A DNA stretch of 64,000 bases from Chitinophagaceae bacterium (GCA_003168265.1 PMSV01000019.1:124001-188000), one strand, 5' to 3'; shown: positions 35,418 to 44,662, counted from the stretch's first letter. Made by a program: numbers and translations. Notes: generated by a model from the letters alone, not told the origin.

Positions 35418-36644
35418 TTAATTATTGAAAGCTTTCTCCATTTTCGTTATGACCACGGCGGCAAGGCTGTTGCCAACTACATTGGTGGCGCTTCGGGCCA
35501 TATCCAGGACCTGATCAATTCCCAGTAACAGCAATAGGCCCTGCTGCGGAATATGAAACATGTTGAGCGTACCTGCCATGACGACAATGGCGGCCCTTGG
35601 AACACCGGCGATTCCCTTACTGGTGAACATCAATACCAACAAAAGGCTGATCTGGCTGCTTAACCCCATGTGCATCCCATAAGCTTGTGCAATAAATAAC
35701 GCTGCAAAAGTCATATACAACATGCTACCGACCAAATTAAAAGAGTATCCTAAAGGCAACAGAAAGCTGACGATCCGGTTCGGACAGCCAAAGGATTCCA
35801 GTTCAGCAAGAAGCGACGGAAAAGCGGCCTCCGAACTGGACGTGCTGAATGCAAGTAATATAGTGTCTTTCACGCAGCGAATGATCTGCCAGGATTTATT
35901 ACCGATAAAAAGCGCTGAAACCAGCAATAATAATATCCACAACAACAGCACACCTGCATAATAACCAACAATGAATGTCCCATAGGTAAGTAAAACCTCC
36001 GGCCCCTTCAATGCCAATATGCCGGCGATTGCTGCGAAAGCCGCGAGTGGCGCAAGTTTCATCACATACCCTGTCATTTTCAGCACAGTGTCCGCAATTG
36101 TCTCCAGGACATGAACCAGCCGCTTCCCTTTCTCCCCTATGGCAGCAAGTGCGATCCCAAAAAAAACAGAAAAAACGACGATCTGGAGGATCTGGTTGGA
36201 AGCCATTGCACCGATAATACTGTCGGGAACTACATGCTCGGTAAAATTTCTGAATGAAATGCCACCCGCGTCCACAGGAACTTTTTCAGAATTGTTCGGG
36301 ATCGGCAAATTCAGGCCCTGCCCCAATTTCCAGGAATTCATCAATACCATTCCCAGCAGGAGAGAGATCAGAGACATGCAAATAAACCAAATCAGCGTCT
36401 TCGCCCCAATTCTGCCTACGGCACGGATATCACCCAATTTGGCGATGCCCGCAACGAGGGTTGAAAAAACAAGGGGTGCTATAATCATCTTGATAAGGCG
36501 CAGGAAAATTTCAGTAACCAGGGAAATGCCATTGGCAAAATTTTCTGCGGAAGCATTCGACATCCTGGTGTGAATCAAAAGGCCGGAGCCAATTCCTGCA
36601 ATCATGGCAATTAAAATCCATCCGGATAGTCCGATCCTTTTCAT
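35418..36644 (-). CDS. dicarboxylate/amino acid:cation symporter (SDF family)
   Basis: 408 residues, usual length. Conserved parts include the serine-rich re-entrant loop (ILLAFSTSSSEAAFPSLL), the GYSFNLVGSMLYM helix 7 segment (NMDGT-like position changed to NLVGS), TSKGIAGVPRAAIVV in the second re-entrant loop, and MARSATNVVGNSLAAVVI in helix 8. It would import glutamate, aspartate or C4-dicarboxylates with Na+ or H+. It is the first gene of an SDF-DedA-MFS operon and divergent from the APC permease (244-base shared spacer, no clear promoter box found). Confidence 0.93.
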   Translation of the reverse strand: MKRIGLSGWILIAMIAGIGSGLLIHTRMSNASAENFANGISLVTEIFLRLIKMIIAPLVFSTLVAGIAKLGDIRAVGRIGAKTLIWFICMSLISLLLGMVLMNSWKLGQGLNLPIPNNSEKVPVDAGGISFRNFTEHVVPDSIIGAMASNQILQIVVFSVFFGIALAAIGEKGKRLVHVLETIADTVLKMTGYVMKLAPLAAFAAIAGILALKGPEVLLTYGTFIVGYYAGVLLLWILLLLVSALFIGNKSWQIIRCVKDTILLAFSTSSSEAAFPSLLAELESFGCPNRIVSFLLPLGYSFNLVGSMLYMTFAALFIAQAYGMHMGLSSQISLLLVLMFTSKGIAGVPRAAIVVMAGTLNMFHIPQQGLLLLLGIDQVLDMARSATNVVGNSLAAVVITKMEKAFNN

Positions 36645-36888
36645 CTGAATATCTATAATTTTCTCTGTCTAACAGATGGAACCTCGTCTAATTTTTACCC
36701 TGCGTATGACAAATACTCATGCTCGGTTTCATCAGCAGTCAGCGGTTGGTGAATTGACCGCAATCAATCGAAAAATATCGATATGACAAAACTTTGGAAA
36801 GCCGGATGCAAAAAGAAATCGCTCCATATCATATATTTTCTTATTTTACGAACTCTATCATACTCAAGAATCACCAACACAACACTGT

Positions 36889-38409
36889 ATGAGTTTATTC
36901 AGAAAAAAGTCATTAGACGCTTTGCTATCTCAGGCGGCGGATTCCGAAAAGGGGCTGAAACGTACGCTAGGAGCGGGAAGCCTGGTAGCGCTGGGGATTG
37001 GCGCCATTATCGGGGCCGGTCTGTTTGTAAGGACTGCGGCTGCGGCTGGTGGCCATGCGGGTCCGGCTGTAACCATTTCATTCCTGATCGCGGCTGTCGG
37101 ATGTGCCTTCGCCGGCCTTTGTTATGCTGAGTTTGCGTCAATCATTCCCATTGCAGGAAGCGCCTATACCTACGCCTATGCGACAATGGGCGAACTCGTG
37201 GCCTGGATAATCGGATGGGCACTCGTTCTCGAATATGCACTTGGTGCTGCCACGGTTTCTATTGCCTGGAGTGAATTCCTGAACAAACTCGTCGGTGGAA
37301 GAATTCCATATGAATGGAGCCATTCCCCATTTGAAAAAGCGCTCGATGCGGGTAATGTGCTTCATCAGGGGATCATCAACCTGCCTGCCCTCCTTATCCT
37401 GATTCTGATCACCTTGCTGCTTATCAAGGGCACTCAGGAATCGGCCGTAGTAAATGCGATCATTGTAATAATAAAGGTGTCGATTGTACTGGTCTTCATT
37501 TTCATCGGATGGAATTTCATTAATCCTGCCAACCATCACCCCTACCTTATACCGGCTACACAAGCCCCGGCTTTGCAGCCGGACGGGACACTTTATTCTT
37601 ATTCGGGTTTCTTCAATCATGGCTGGGGTGGAGTCTTGAAAGGGGCCGCCATCGTATTTTTTGCCTTTATCGGGTTCGATGCGGTCTCCACTGCAGCGCA
37701 GGAAGCCAAGAACCCGAAAAAGGACATGCCGATGGGTATTTTAGGATCCCTGGTCATTTGCACCATACTATATGTATTGTTTTCCTGGGTGCTTACCGGC
37801 GTATCTCCCTTTACTGATTTTGTAAAAGCGGGTAAAGAAGCTTCTGTCGCTTATGCCATTGAAACCTATATGCATGGTTATGGCTGGCTGGCCAAATTGG
37901 TTACGGTCGCCATTCTGGCTGGTTTCTCGTCCGTAATACTGGTGATGCTAATGGGGCAAAGCCGGGTGTTCTATACCATGTCGACAGATGGATTGCTTCC
38001 AGGCGTTTTCTCCAAACTCCATCCAAAATTCAGGACCCCTTATAAAAGCAATCTTATTTTATTTGTTTTCGTCGGACTTTTTGCCGGCTTTGTGCCTGGA
38101 AGTGTGGCCGGAGACCTGACCTCTATCGGAACCCTCCTGGCATTCGTGCTCGTTTGCATCGGTGTTATTATATTAAGAAAAACAGACCCGGGCCTGGTCA
38201 GGCCCTTCAAGACCCCCCTTGTCCCCCTGGTCCCAATTTTAGGAATATTGGTTTGTTCCGCAATGATCTTCAGTCTCTGGGGCAAGACCCTGCTAAGTGC
38301 GGTCATCTGGATGATTCTCGGCCTTCTCATTTATTTCGGTTACGGAAGAGGCAAAAGCAAGTTGAAATCTCCTGGTGAAATTCTTCCAAAAGCAAAAGAT
38401 TTTCAATAG
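36889..38409 (+). CDS. amino acid permease (APC superfamily, cationic amino acid transporter-like)
   Basis: 506 residues with about 12-13 hydrophobic segments. The helix-1 substrate/ion motif GIGAIIGAGLFV, PAVTISFLIAAVGCAFAGLCYAE and the later FFAFIGFDAVSTAAQEAKNPKKDMP (helix 6 and adjacent loop) mark the CAT/YfnA group. It is preceded by a basic cytoplasmic N terminus (LFRKKSLDALLSQAADSEKGLKR). It would import amino acids across the inner membrane; the exact substrate is unclear. Single gene, closed by a strong terminator. Confidence 0.93.
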   Translation: MSLFRKKSLDALLSQAADSEKGLKRTLGAGSLVALGIGAIIGAGLFVRTAAAAGGHAGPAVTISFLIAAVGCAFAGLCYAEFASIIPIAGSAYTYAYATMGELVAWIIGWALVLEYALGAATVSIAWSEFLNKLVGGRIPYEWSHSPFEKALDAGNVLHQGIINLPALLILILITLLLIKGTQESAVVNAIIVIIKVSIVLVFIFIGWNFINPANHHPYLIPATQAPALQPDGTLYSYSGFFNHGWGGVLKGAAIVFFAFIGFDAVSTAAQEAKNPKKDMPMGILGSLVICTILYVLFSWVLTGVSPFTDFVKAGKEASVAYAIETYMHGYGWLAKLVTVAILAGFSSVILVMLMGQSRVFYTMSTDGLLPGVFSKLHPKFRTPYKSNLILFVFVGLFAGFVPGSVAGDLTSIGTLLAFVLVCIGVIILRKTDPGLVRPFKTPLVPLVPILGILVCSAMIFSLWGKTLLSAVIWMILGLLIYFGYGRGKSKLKSPGEILPKAKDFQ

Positions 38410-38411
38410 GT

Positions 38412-38437
38412 AAAAAACCGCCTCCGGCGGTTTTTTT
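38412..38437 (+). terminator. intrinsic terminator of the amino acid permease gene
   Basis: ACCGCC and GGCGGT pair over a TCC loop, flanked by A6 and T7 runs that extend the stem; begins 2 bases after the stop codon. Confidence 0.9.
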
Positions 38438-38458
38438 AATTTTCATCCGGGATTATGA

Positions 38459-38490
38459 TTGCATTTCCACATGGAATTTATCTAAATTTG
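38459..38490 (+). promoter_or_regulatory. Bacteroidota-type promoter of yebC
   Basis: TTG at 38459-38461 and TAAATTTG at 38483-38490 with a 21-base spacer; predicted start about 24 bases before the ATG at 38520. Confidence 0.65.
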
Positions 38491-38519
38491 CCACCCGTTA
38501 AATAAGATTAAACACTTGT

Positions 38520-39242
38520 ATGGGAAGGATTTTTGAAGTCAGAAAGCATACCATGTTCGCAAGATGGGACAGGATGGCAAAACAATTTACCCGTATCGGT
38601 AAGGAAATTGCCATTGCTGTCAAGTCAGGGGGGCCGGACCCTGGCAGTAACCCTTCACTGAGGCGTTGTTTCCAAAATGCCAAAAGTGTCAATATGCCCA
38701 AGGACAGGGTTGAAGCTGCCATAAAACGAGCTATGGGCAAGGAAATGGACAACTATGAAGAAATACTTTATGAAGGTTACGCTCCTCACGGAGTGGCTGT
38801 TCTGGTAGAAACAGCTACCGATAACCCCATCCGGACGGTAGCCAATCTCAGGAGTTATTTTACTAAGGGAAATGGGAATATGGGCACGAGCGGATCGGTC
38901 AGTTTTCAGTTTAAAAAGATGGGCGTCTTCAAACTTAAACCCGAAGGGCTAAACCAGGAGGAACTGGAACTTGATCTGATTGATGCAGGCCTGGAAGAAA
39001 TGGGAGAATCAACTGGGGAACATGAAGAACCTGTCCTGGTTCTTCGCACGACTTTCAACAATTTTGGCAATATGCAAAGGGCGCTGGAGGAAAAGAAAAT
39101 AACGCCGATAAGCGCAGAGGTTGAATGGTTACCATCTACAACGATCGATCTCCCGGAAATCCAGGTTGATGAAGTATTGCGCCTCGTCGACAAACTGGAG
39201 CAGGATGAAGACGTCCAAAAAGTCTTTCACAACCTGAAATAA
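38520..39242 (+). CDS. YebC/PmpR (TACO1) family protein
   Basis: 240 residues, full length. The opening [21 protein letters not shown] differs slightly from the usual AGHSKW start, but [47 protein letters not shown] and [12 protein letters not shown] are diagnostic. Once described as DNA-binding regulators, these proteins are now linked to relief of ribosome stalling at proline-rich stretches, as for mitochondrial TACO1. The window's TamB-like protein has such a proline tail. Followed by a DCC-type protein after 59 bases. Confidence 0.93.
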   Translation: MGRIFEVRKHTMFARWDRMAKQFTRIGKEIAIAVKSGGPDPGSNPSLRRCFQNAKSVNMPKDRVEAAIKRAMGKEMDNYEEILYEGYAPHGVAVLVETATDNPIRTVANLRSYFTKGNGNMGTSGSVSFQFKKMGVFKLKPEGLNQEELELDLIDAGLEEMGESTGEHEEPVLVLRTTFNNFGNMQRALEEKKITPISAEVEWLPSTTIDLPEIQVDEVLRLVDKLEQDEDVQKVFHNLK

Positions 39243-39287
39243 TCTGAGCATCATCTTTAAATAAGAACAGCAGAACGTCCGCTGCCG

Positions 39288-39295
39288 TAATTTTG
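39288..39295 (+). promoter_or_regulatory. -7 box of the DCC protein gene, leaderless arrangement
   Basis: TAATTTTG, an exact TAnnTTTG match, 6 bases before the ATG at 39302. No convincing -33 element; read-through from yebC is also possible. Confidence 0.4.
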
Positions 39296-39301
39296 CAGGT
39301 G

Positions 39302-39706
39302 ATGAAAGGTCAGGGTGACATTATATTATTTGATGGCATTTGCAATCTCTGTAACCGGGCAGTGCAGTTCGTAATCCGCCATGACCGGAATAAACAATTC
39401 AAATTCGGATCCCTCCAGGGTCCCCATGGTCAGGAATATCTTAGAAATCTGAACATTCAGCCGGATAAAACCGACTCTTTCTTATTGATCGAGGATGAAA
39501 AACATTATACCCGTTCAACGGCCGCTTTGAGGGTTTTTAAAAAACTCGGCGGAACATGGAGTCTGCTTTATATCTTTATTGTTATACCAAGTTTTATTCG
39601 CGATGCCCTTTATGACTTCATAGCGCATAACCGCTACCGATGGTTCGGAAAAAGGAATGAATGTATGCTGCCTACCGAAGATTTAAAAGCAAGGTTTCTG
39701 GACTGA
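39302..39706 (+). CDS. DCC-type thiol-disulfide oxidoreductase family protein (DUF393)
   Basis: 134 residues from ATG 39302; a TTG at 39293 is inside the putative -7 box and is rejected as start. The D-G-I-C-N-L-C-N motif (C14, C17) right after the first strand is the defining DxxCxxC of the family, followed by FVIRHDRNKQFKFGSLQG and TRSTAALRV. Predicted cytoplasmic, thioredoxin-like fold, function poorly known. The stop codon abuts the stop of the convergent E1 gene with no spacer, so the two transcripts must overlap at their 3' ends. Confidence 0.88.
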   Translation: MKGQGDIILFDGICNLCNRAVQFVIRHDRNKQFKFGSLQGPHGQEYLRNLNIQPDKTDSFLLIEDEKHYTRSTAALRVFKKLGGTWSLLYIFIVIPSFIRDALYDFIAHNRYRWFGKRNECMLPTEDLKARFLD

Positions 39707-42124
39707 TCATTCCTTCATCATCTGCTTTACCGACTCAATGATATCTTCCGTATTTGGTTTGCTGAAATAATCGCCATCGCTTGCATAAGCAGGACGATGA
39801 GCTTTAGCCGTGAGCGTCCTGGGTGAGACATCCAGCCAACGATACCCACCCTGTTCTTCCATTACTTTATTGAACATATATGCAGCCGCTCCACCAGGCA
39901 CATCTTCATCGATGAAAAGTATCCTGTTTGTCTTTTTAAGCGATTGAAGGATGCTCTGATTCCTGTCAAAAGGAAGCAGGGTCTGCACATCGATCACTTC
40001 ACAATGGATATTGATTTTCTCCAGTCTTGCTGCCGCTTCCTGAACGATCCTTAAAGTAGAACCGTAGGAAACAAGGCTGATATCCTCGCCTTCACGAAGT
40101 ATTTCAGGTATCCCAAGCGGAACTCTGAAATTCAATAAGTTCTCAGGAAGTCGTTCCTTAAGCCGATAACCATTCAGGCTTTCAATCACTAGAGCAGGGT
40201 CCAGCCCGTCCAGTAAGGTATTGTACATTCCGGCTGCCTGGACCATATTACGAGGCACGCATATGAACATGCCACGCAAAGAGTTTAAGATCATTCCCAT
40301 GGGCGAACCACTATGCCAGATCCCTTCCAAACGATGCCCCCTTGTTCTCACGATCAGGGGAGCGCTCTGGCGCCCGGCCGTCCGGTATTGCAAGGTAGCG
40401 AGATCATCGCTCAGGGTCTGTATGCCATATAAAAGGTAATCGAGGTATTGAATTTCTGCGATCGGCCTTAATCCCCGAAATGCCAAGCCGATACCCTGTC
40501 CGATTATAGTCATCTCCCTTATGCCTGTATCAAAGATCCGCCCTGATCCATGTTTATTCTGAAGTCCTGCAAAACCCTGGTTGACATCCCCTATCTTTCC
40601 TACGTCCTCACCAAATGCCATGACCTTGGGATTGGCGCTGAAAAGCGCGTCAAAATACTTATTCAGTATCTCATATCCGTTCAGCATTGGGGCATCTTCT
40701 TCATATTCCGCACTTACTTCATTGACTCTTAAGGAACTCGCCCCACCCTCATGGTAGAGATGCGTATTATAAAGCGATTTGCTTTCTTCCAGCAATTCCG
40801 CGTAATAATCCCGGATAGTGGTCCATTCTCTGGGGTCACCTTCTCCGGACAAATCTGATTGGGATTCCAATTCCATACATCGGTGCAGAATCTCCAAAAC
40901 ATCCCGGCGACCAGGCTCCTTATTGGAAGATAATTCCGTGATGAGTTTCTGTATTGCTTCATCCCCATCCTGTTTGTGTTGCATGATTTGCTGCATGAGT
41001 TTGAGACTCACGCCGACCTGCTTTTTTATAGGCGCCTGTAATTTCTCCCAGGCAGATATTTTATTATTTCGTACAAATTCCTTTGCCTTATTCTCTATGT
41101 CCTCCAATTCCTCATCGCCTGCAAGGGCATTTTCAATGATCCAATCCCGCATGATTCTCAACCCATCCCAATTTCTTTCCCATTCCAGTCTTTCCGGTGT
41201 TTTATATCGTTCATGACTACCTGAAGTGGAATGGCCCTGAGGCTGTGTTACTTCCTCAATATGAAAAATGGCAGGTATATGCTGGCCTCTAACCCTTTGA
41301 ATACCGGCCTCAAACACTTCACACAGATGGGCATAATCCCAGCCTTTCACTTTGTAAATATCCAGTCCATTGCTTCCATCTGTCTTCTGAAAACCCTTGA
41401 GGACCTCGGAAATCGAGGACTTGGCAGTTTGAAGGTTCTTGGGAACTGAAATTCCATACCCATCATCCCATACAAAGATGGCCAGCGGCACCTGAAGTAC
41501 AGAGGCCGCATTGATCGTTTCCCAAAACTGACCCTCACTGGTTGAGGCATCTCCAATTGTACAGAAACATACCTCATTTCCCTTGTCAGAAAGATGGTCA
41601 AAAGGGGCAAGCGCATCCACCTCCCGGAAGGCTTTGGATGCATATGCCAGGCCGAGGGCCCGGGGCATCTGCGCAGCGGTAGGGGCCAGTCCGGCCGTAA
41701 AGTTCTTTTTATGGACCAGGTTCAGGAATTCACCATCTGAGTTGATAGAGCGCGTGGCAAAATGTGAGTTCATCTGTCTTCCCGAACTATGGGGATCATG
41801 CTGAATATCCGGATCCGCATAAAGCTGGGAAAAAAACTCTTCAATTGTTGCGACTCCGGTGGCAAATGCCAATGTCTGATCCCGATAATAGCCTGCATAA
41901 AAGTCGCCCGGTTTGAAAAATTTTGCCAGAGCGACTTGGGGGACTTCCTTCCCGTCTCCAAAAATGCCAAATTTAGCCTTCCCTGTCAGCACTTCCTTTC
42001 TACCCAGCAAACTGACCTCCCTGCTTTCAAAAGCCAGGCGGTAATCGTTCAGCACCTCGCTCCTGAAATTATCAAAAGAGACTTTCTGCTGGGAAAGAAA
42101 CGCTTCCTGCGAGATACTATCCAT
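39707..42124 (-). CDS. 2-oxoacid dehydrogenase E1, alpha and beta subunits fused
   Basis: 805 residues. Residues 1 to about 400 are the thiamine-diphosphate E1 alpha half (TIGDASTSEGQFWETINAA carries the metal/TPP motif GDxx...N). Residues about 480-805 are the beta half (FGEDVGKIGDVNQGFAGL, QIEYLDYL-like IQYLDYLLYG, then LVSYGSTLRIVQEAA and FIDEDVPGGAAAYM). It probably decarboxylates branched-chain 2-oxoacids (or pyruvate) and passes the acyl group to a lipoyl E2, which is not in the window. Such fused E1 proteins are common in Bacteroidota. A -7 box lies 4 bases before the ATG. Confidence 0.92.
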   Translation of the reverse strand: MDSISQEAFLSQQKVSFDNFRSEVLNDYRLAFESREVSLLGRKEVLTGKAKFGIFGDGKEVPQVALAKFFKPGDFYAGYYRDQTLAFATGVATIEEFFSQLYADPDIQHDPHSSGRQMNSHFATRSINSDGEFLNLVHKKNFTAGLAPTAAQMPRALGLAYASKAFREVDALAPFDHLSDKGNEVCFCTIGDASTSEGQFWETINAASVLQVPLAIFVWDDGYGISVPKNLQTAKSSISEVLKGFQKTDGSNGLDIYKVKGWDYAHLCEVFEAGIQRVRGQHIPAIFHIEEVTQPQGHSTSGSHERYKTPERLEWERNWDGLRIMRDWIIENALAGDEELEDIENKAKEFVRNNKISAWEKLQAPIKKQVGVSLKLMQQIMQHKQDGDEAIQKLITELSSNKEPGRRDVLEILHRCMELESQSDLSGEGDPREWTTIRDYYAELLEESKSLYNTHLYHEGGASSLRVNEVSAEYEEDAPMLNGYEILNKYFDALFSANPKVMAFGEDVGKIGDVNQGFAGLQNKHGSGRIFDTGIREMTIIGQGIGLAFRGLRPIAEIQYLDYLLYGIQTLSDDLATLQYRTAGRQSAPLIVRTRGHRLEGIWHSGSPMGMILNSLRGMFICVPRNMVQAAGMYNTLLDGLDPALVIESLNGYRLKERLPENLLNFRVPLGIPEILREGEDISLVSYGSTLRIVQEAAARLEKINIHCEVIDVQTLLPFDRNQSILQSLKKTNRILFIDEDVPGGAAAYMFNKVMEEQGGYRWLDVSPRTLTAKAHRPAYASDGDYFSKPNTEDIIESVKQMMKE

Positions 42125-42128
42125 GCGA

Positions 42129-42136
42129 CAAAAATA
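42129..42136 (-). promoter_or_regulatory. -7 box of the E1 gene, leaderless arrangement
   Basis: TATTTTTG on the minus strand, exact TAnnTTTG, 4 bases before the ATG at 42124; a TTG lies 23 bases upstream of the box, slightly beyond normal spacing. Confidence 0.45.
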
Positions 42137-42280
42137 AGATTATCCGGAAATTTATTTGGCAAGTCATCTTCGACCTTGAAAAATTAGCAAAACTCCTGTT
42201 CAAAAAAAAGGACAGGCCCAAAATTAATTGCCAAAAACAGCGTTTAGTTAGTAACTTTATTTAATTATTATTTTCATCAC

Positions 42281-42736
42281 ATGAAGCCGCTATTCGCCGT
42301 ACTGTTTCTCATTCTGCTTATCAGCAAGTCCTACTCCCAGGCAAGTGCTCCTGCTGTTAATTCAAAACCTCAGGACGTGCTACGATTGAAGGAAGTCAGC
42401 CATGATTTCGGTAAGATACCTCAAGGCAGGCCGGTCACCTATAATTTTGAAATCAGCAATATAGGAACAGATCCTCTGATTCTGGAAAATGTCCAGGCCT
42501 CCTGCGGTTGCACAACTCCGGAATGGTCCAAGGCTCCAATTGCCGGCGGAGCCGGATCTATGATCAAAGTAGGTTATAATGCCTATGCCGAAGGCCCTTT
42601 CCGGAAAACAGTCACCATCTTTTATCATGATCACCAATCCAAATCCTTAACAATAACGGGAGAGGTTTATAAATCCCCGACAAGTTCCGCACCTGAAAAT
42701 TCTTCTTTACAATTACTCAAACAAATAAATCAATAA
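42281..42736 (+). CDS. secreted DUF1573 protein, first of a tandem pair
   Basis: 151 residues. A signal peptide covers about 1-20 (MKPLFAVLFLILLISKSYSQ). The DUF1573 domain follows, with VSHDFGKIPQGRPVTYNFEISNIG, the signature QASCGCTTPEW and a late immunoglobulin-like strand pair (TVTIFYHDHQSKSLTITGEV). DUF1573 proteins are ASH-like beta sandwiches of unknown role, exported in Bacteroidota. The next gene, 2 bases downstream, is a paralogue that shares an identical 25-base stretch over the Cys motif, pointing to duplication. A near-consensus box (TAACTTTA) precedes it. Confidence 0.9.
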   Translation: MKPLFAVLFLILLISKSYSQASAPAVNSKPQDVLRLKEVSHDFGKIPQGRPVTYNFEISNIGTDPLILENVQASCGCTTPEWSKAPIAGGAGSMIKVGYNAYAEGPFRKTVTIFYHDHQSKSLTITGEVYKSPTSSAPENSSLQLLKQINQ

Positions 42737-42738
42737 GC

Positions 42739-43194
42739 ATGAAAAGGTTATTCCTGAGTTTAGGCATCCTCATAGTTTCATTGCATCTATATGCCCAACA
42801 GGCTCCCCAGGCTCAGAAAAAAGTAGAAGATGTGGTCAAATTCAAGGAAATGAGTTTTGATTTTGGAAAAATCAAACAGGGCACCCCCGTAAAACATGAT
42901 TTTGAATTCGTGAATATCGGCGATGGACCCGTAGTTATCGAATCGGCAATCGCCTCCTGCGGTTGCACAACTCCGGTTAAACCAGAAGCTCCGATCAACA
43001 AGGGAGCCCTCAACAGGATAAGTGCCGGCTTCAATGCGGCGGCTGCGGGCCCTTTCAACAAGACGATCACAGTGAAACTGGCAGGTATTGATATGCCAAC
43101 GATCTTACGCATCACGGGTCAGGTTCTTAACGAAGCCGATTACGCAAAATACCAGCAGGAACAAAGCGCAAAGCCCGATAAATCCGGTCAATAG
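42739..43194 (+). CDS. secreted DUF1573 protein, second of a tandem pair
   Basis: 151 residues, exactly the length of its upstream paralogue. Signal peptide about 1-20 (MKRLFLSLGILIVSLHLYAQ), then MSFDFGKIKQGTPVKHDFEFVNIG, IASCGCTTPVKPEAP and the closing TVKLAGIDMPTILRITGQV. The ATG is 2 bases after the first gene's stop, so the pair is one operon and probably translationally coupled. A third DUF1573 protein lies at 61584-62030. The transcript ends at a strong hairpin 20 bases downstream. Confidence 0.9.
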   Translation: MKRLFLSLGILIVSLHLYAQQAPQAQKKVEDVVKFKEMSFDFGKIKQGTPVKHDFEFVNIGDGPVVIESAIASCGCTTPVKPEAPINKGALNRISAGFNAAAAGPFNKTITVKLAGIDMPTILRITGQVLNEADYAKYQQEQSAKPDKSGQ

Positions 43195-43213
43195 TCATTT
43201 TAAATTTTTTTGG

Positions 43214-43252
43214 AAAAGGTTGTATCAATTGAAGGATGCAACCTTTTTTATT
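43214..43252 (+). terminator. intrinsic terminator of the DUF1573 pair
   Basis: AAAAGGTTG (43214-43222) pairs with CAACCTTTT (43239-43247), followed by further T residues. Confidence 0.85.
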
Positions 43253-43286
43253 TCGCCTGTTCCTTTAGTTGAAGGAGGAGCTTTGT

Positions 43287-43294
43287 TATTTTTG
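43287..43294 (+). promoter_or_regulatory. -7 box of the aminotransferase gene, leaderless arrangement
   Basis: TATTTTTG, exact TAnnTTTG, 4 bases before the ATG at 43299; supports that ATG over the earlier in-frame codon at 43269. Confidence 0.45.
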
Positions 43295-43298
43295 TGCC

Positions 43299-44483
43299 AT
43301 GTTAAAGATTAGTCAGAGAGGTGCGCATATGCCGGCCTCCCCTATCCGGAAATTGGTTCCCTACGCGGAAAAAGCCAAAAAAAGAGGTATGCAGGTGTTT
43401 CATCTCAATATCGGGCAACCGGATATTGAAACCCCTCCACAGGCCCTGGATGCTGTGAGGAGAGCAAATATTAAAGTCCTGGAATATAGCCATAGCGCGG
43501 GTAATGAAAGTTACCGCAGAAAATTGGTTGAATACTATAAGAGAGTGGGTATCGAGGTTGATTATTCTCAAATCCTGGTTACAACAGGAGGTTCGGAGGC
43601 CATTTTATTTGGGTTTATGAGCTGCCTGGATCCGGGAGACGAAGTCATTATTCCTGAACCTTTCTATGCCAACTACAATGGATTTGCCGTTGCTGCCGGG
43701 ATCAATGTGAAACCCGTCACTTCAAGGATCGAAGACAGTTTCGCCCTTCCTTCACCGGAAGCATTTGAAAGAGCTATCACAGAAAAGACGAGGGCCATCG
43801 TAATCTGTAATCCGAATAATCCGACAGGTTACCTTTATAGCAGCAGGGAGATGGAAACGCTCAGGGATCTCATTAAGAAATACAATCTCTATCTGTTTTC
43901 CGACGAGGCCTACCGGGAATTCTGCTATGATGGAAAACATATAAGTGCGATGACACTGAAAGGAGTAGATGATCATGTGATCCTGATGGATACGATTTCA
44001 AAAAGATATAGCGCGTGCGGGGGAAGAATAGGCGCATTTATTACCAGGAATAATACCCTCTATGACACAGCAATGAAATTTGCCCAGGCCAGGCTCAGTC
44101 CCCCTTCTTTTGGACAGATACTGGGCGAAGCTGCCATTGATCTGCCCGTTGATTATTTTGACCATACCAGGGCTGAATACCTAAAAAGGAGGGATCTTTT
44201 AGTAAGCCGGCTTAATAAGATGCCAGGGGTCTATTGCCCAAATCCGGGCGGTGCTTTTTATGCGATGGCCCGCCTGCCGATTGACGATGCGGATCGTTTC
44301 GCCCAATGGTTATTGGAAGATTTTTCATATAGGAATCAAACCGTTATGGTGGCCCCTGCAAGCGGTTTCTACAAAACGCCCGGACTCGGAAAACAGGAAG
44401 TGAGGCTTGCTTATGTTCTAAATACGAAGGCCATTAACAAAGCCATGGATTGCCTCGAAGCAGCACTAAAGGAATATATGTGA
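43299..44483 (+). CDS. pyridoxal-phosphate aminotransferase, class I/II
   Basis: 394 residues from ATG 43299. Fold-type I aminotransferase: LNIGQPDIETPPQALDA at the start, VTTGGSEAILFGFM, NPNNPTGYLYSSREM (the Asn that contacts the cofactor), SDEAYREF and the Schiff-base lysine in TISKRYSACGGRIGAF. The motif set matches aspartate/aromatic-type enzymes, but the amino donor cannot be fixed from sequence. Single gene; about 137 bases after its stop is a candidate terminator at 44621. Confidence 0.92.
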   Translation: MLKISQRGAHMPASPIRKLVPYAEKAKKRGMQVFHLNIGQPDIETPPQALDAVRRANIKVLEYSHSAGNESYRRKLVEYYKRVGIEVDYSQILVTTGGSEAILFGFMSCLDPGDEVIIPEPFYANYNGFAVAAGINVKPVTSRIEDSFALPSPEAFERAITEKTRAIVICNPNNPTGYLYSSREMETLRDLIKKYNLYLFSDEAYREFCYDGKHISAMTLKGVDDHVILMDTISKRYSACGGRIGAFITRNNTLYDTAMKFAQARLSPPSFGQILGEAAIDLPVDYFDHTRAEYLKRRDLLVSRLNKMPGVYCPNPGGAFYAMARLPIDDADRFAQWLLEDFSYRNQTVMVAPASGFYKTPGLGKQEVRLAYVLNTKAINKAMDCLEAALKEYM

Positions 44484-44526
44484 ATATATTATTCTTAATG
44501 ATGTATTTATTTTTATATTTTTTCGT

Positions 44527-44650
44527 TATATTTGTATTATCAATACATATTTAATTAAAATATAGTTTTTAAATAATATAATATAGATACCTCTTTCATA
44601 TGGCAAGCAATCGTTAGACGGCCTTCTGTTTTCACAGAGGGCTTTTCTTT
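44527..44650 (+). ncRNA. possible small RNA or long 3' UTR in AT-rich gap
   Basis: The 221-base gap after the aminotransferase is strongly AT-rich and contains no reading frame. It has an exact -7 box TATATTTG at 44527-44534 and, about 85 bases on, the terminator described separately at 44621. A transcript of roughly 110 bases from about 44541 would result. No -33 element and no homology to a known RNA family was recognised, so this may be only the 3' UTR of the aminotransferase mRNA. Confidence 0.25.
44621..44650 (+). terminator. intrinsic terminator in the aminotransferase-DsbA gap
   Basis: GCCTTCTG pairs with CAGAGGGC (one G-U pair) over a TTTTCA loop, followed by TTTTCTTT. Confidence 0.7.
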
Positions 44651-44662
44651 GACTAATTCCTT

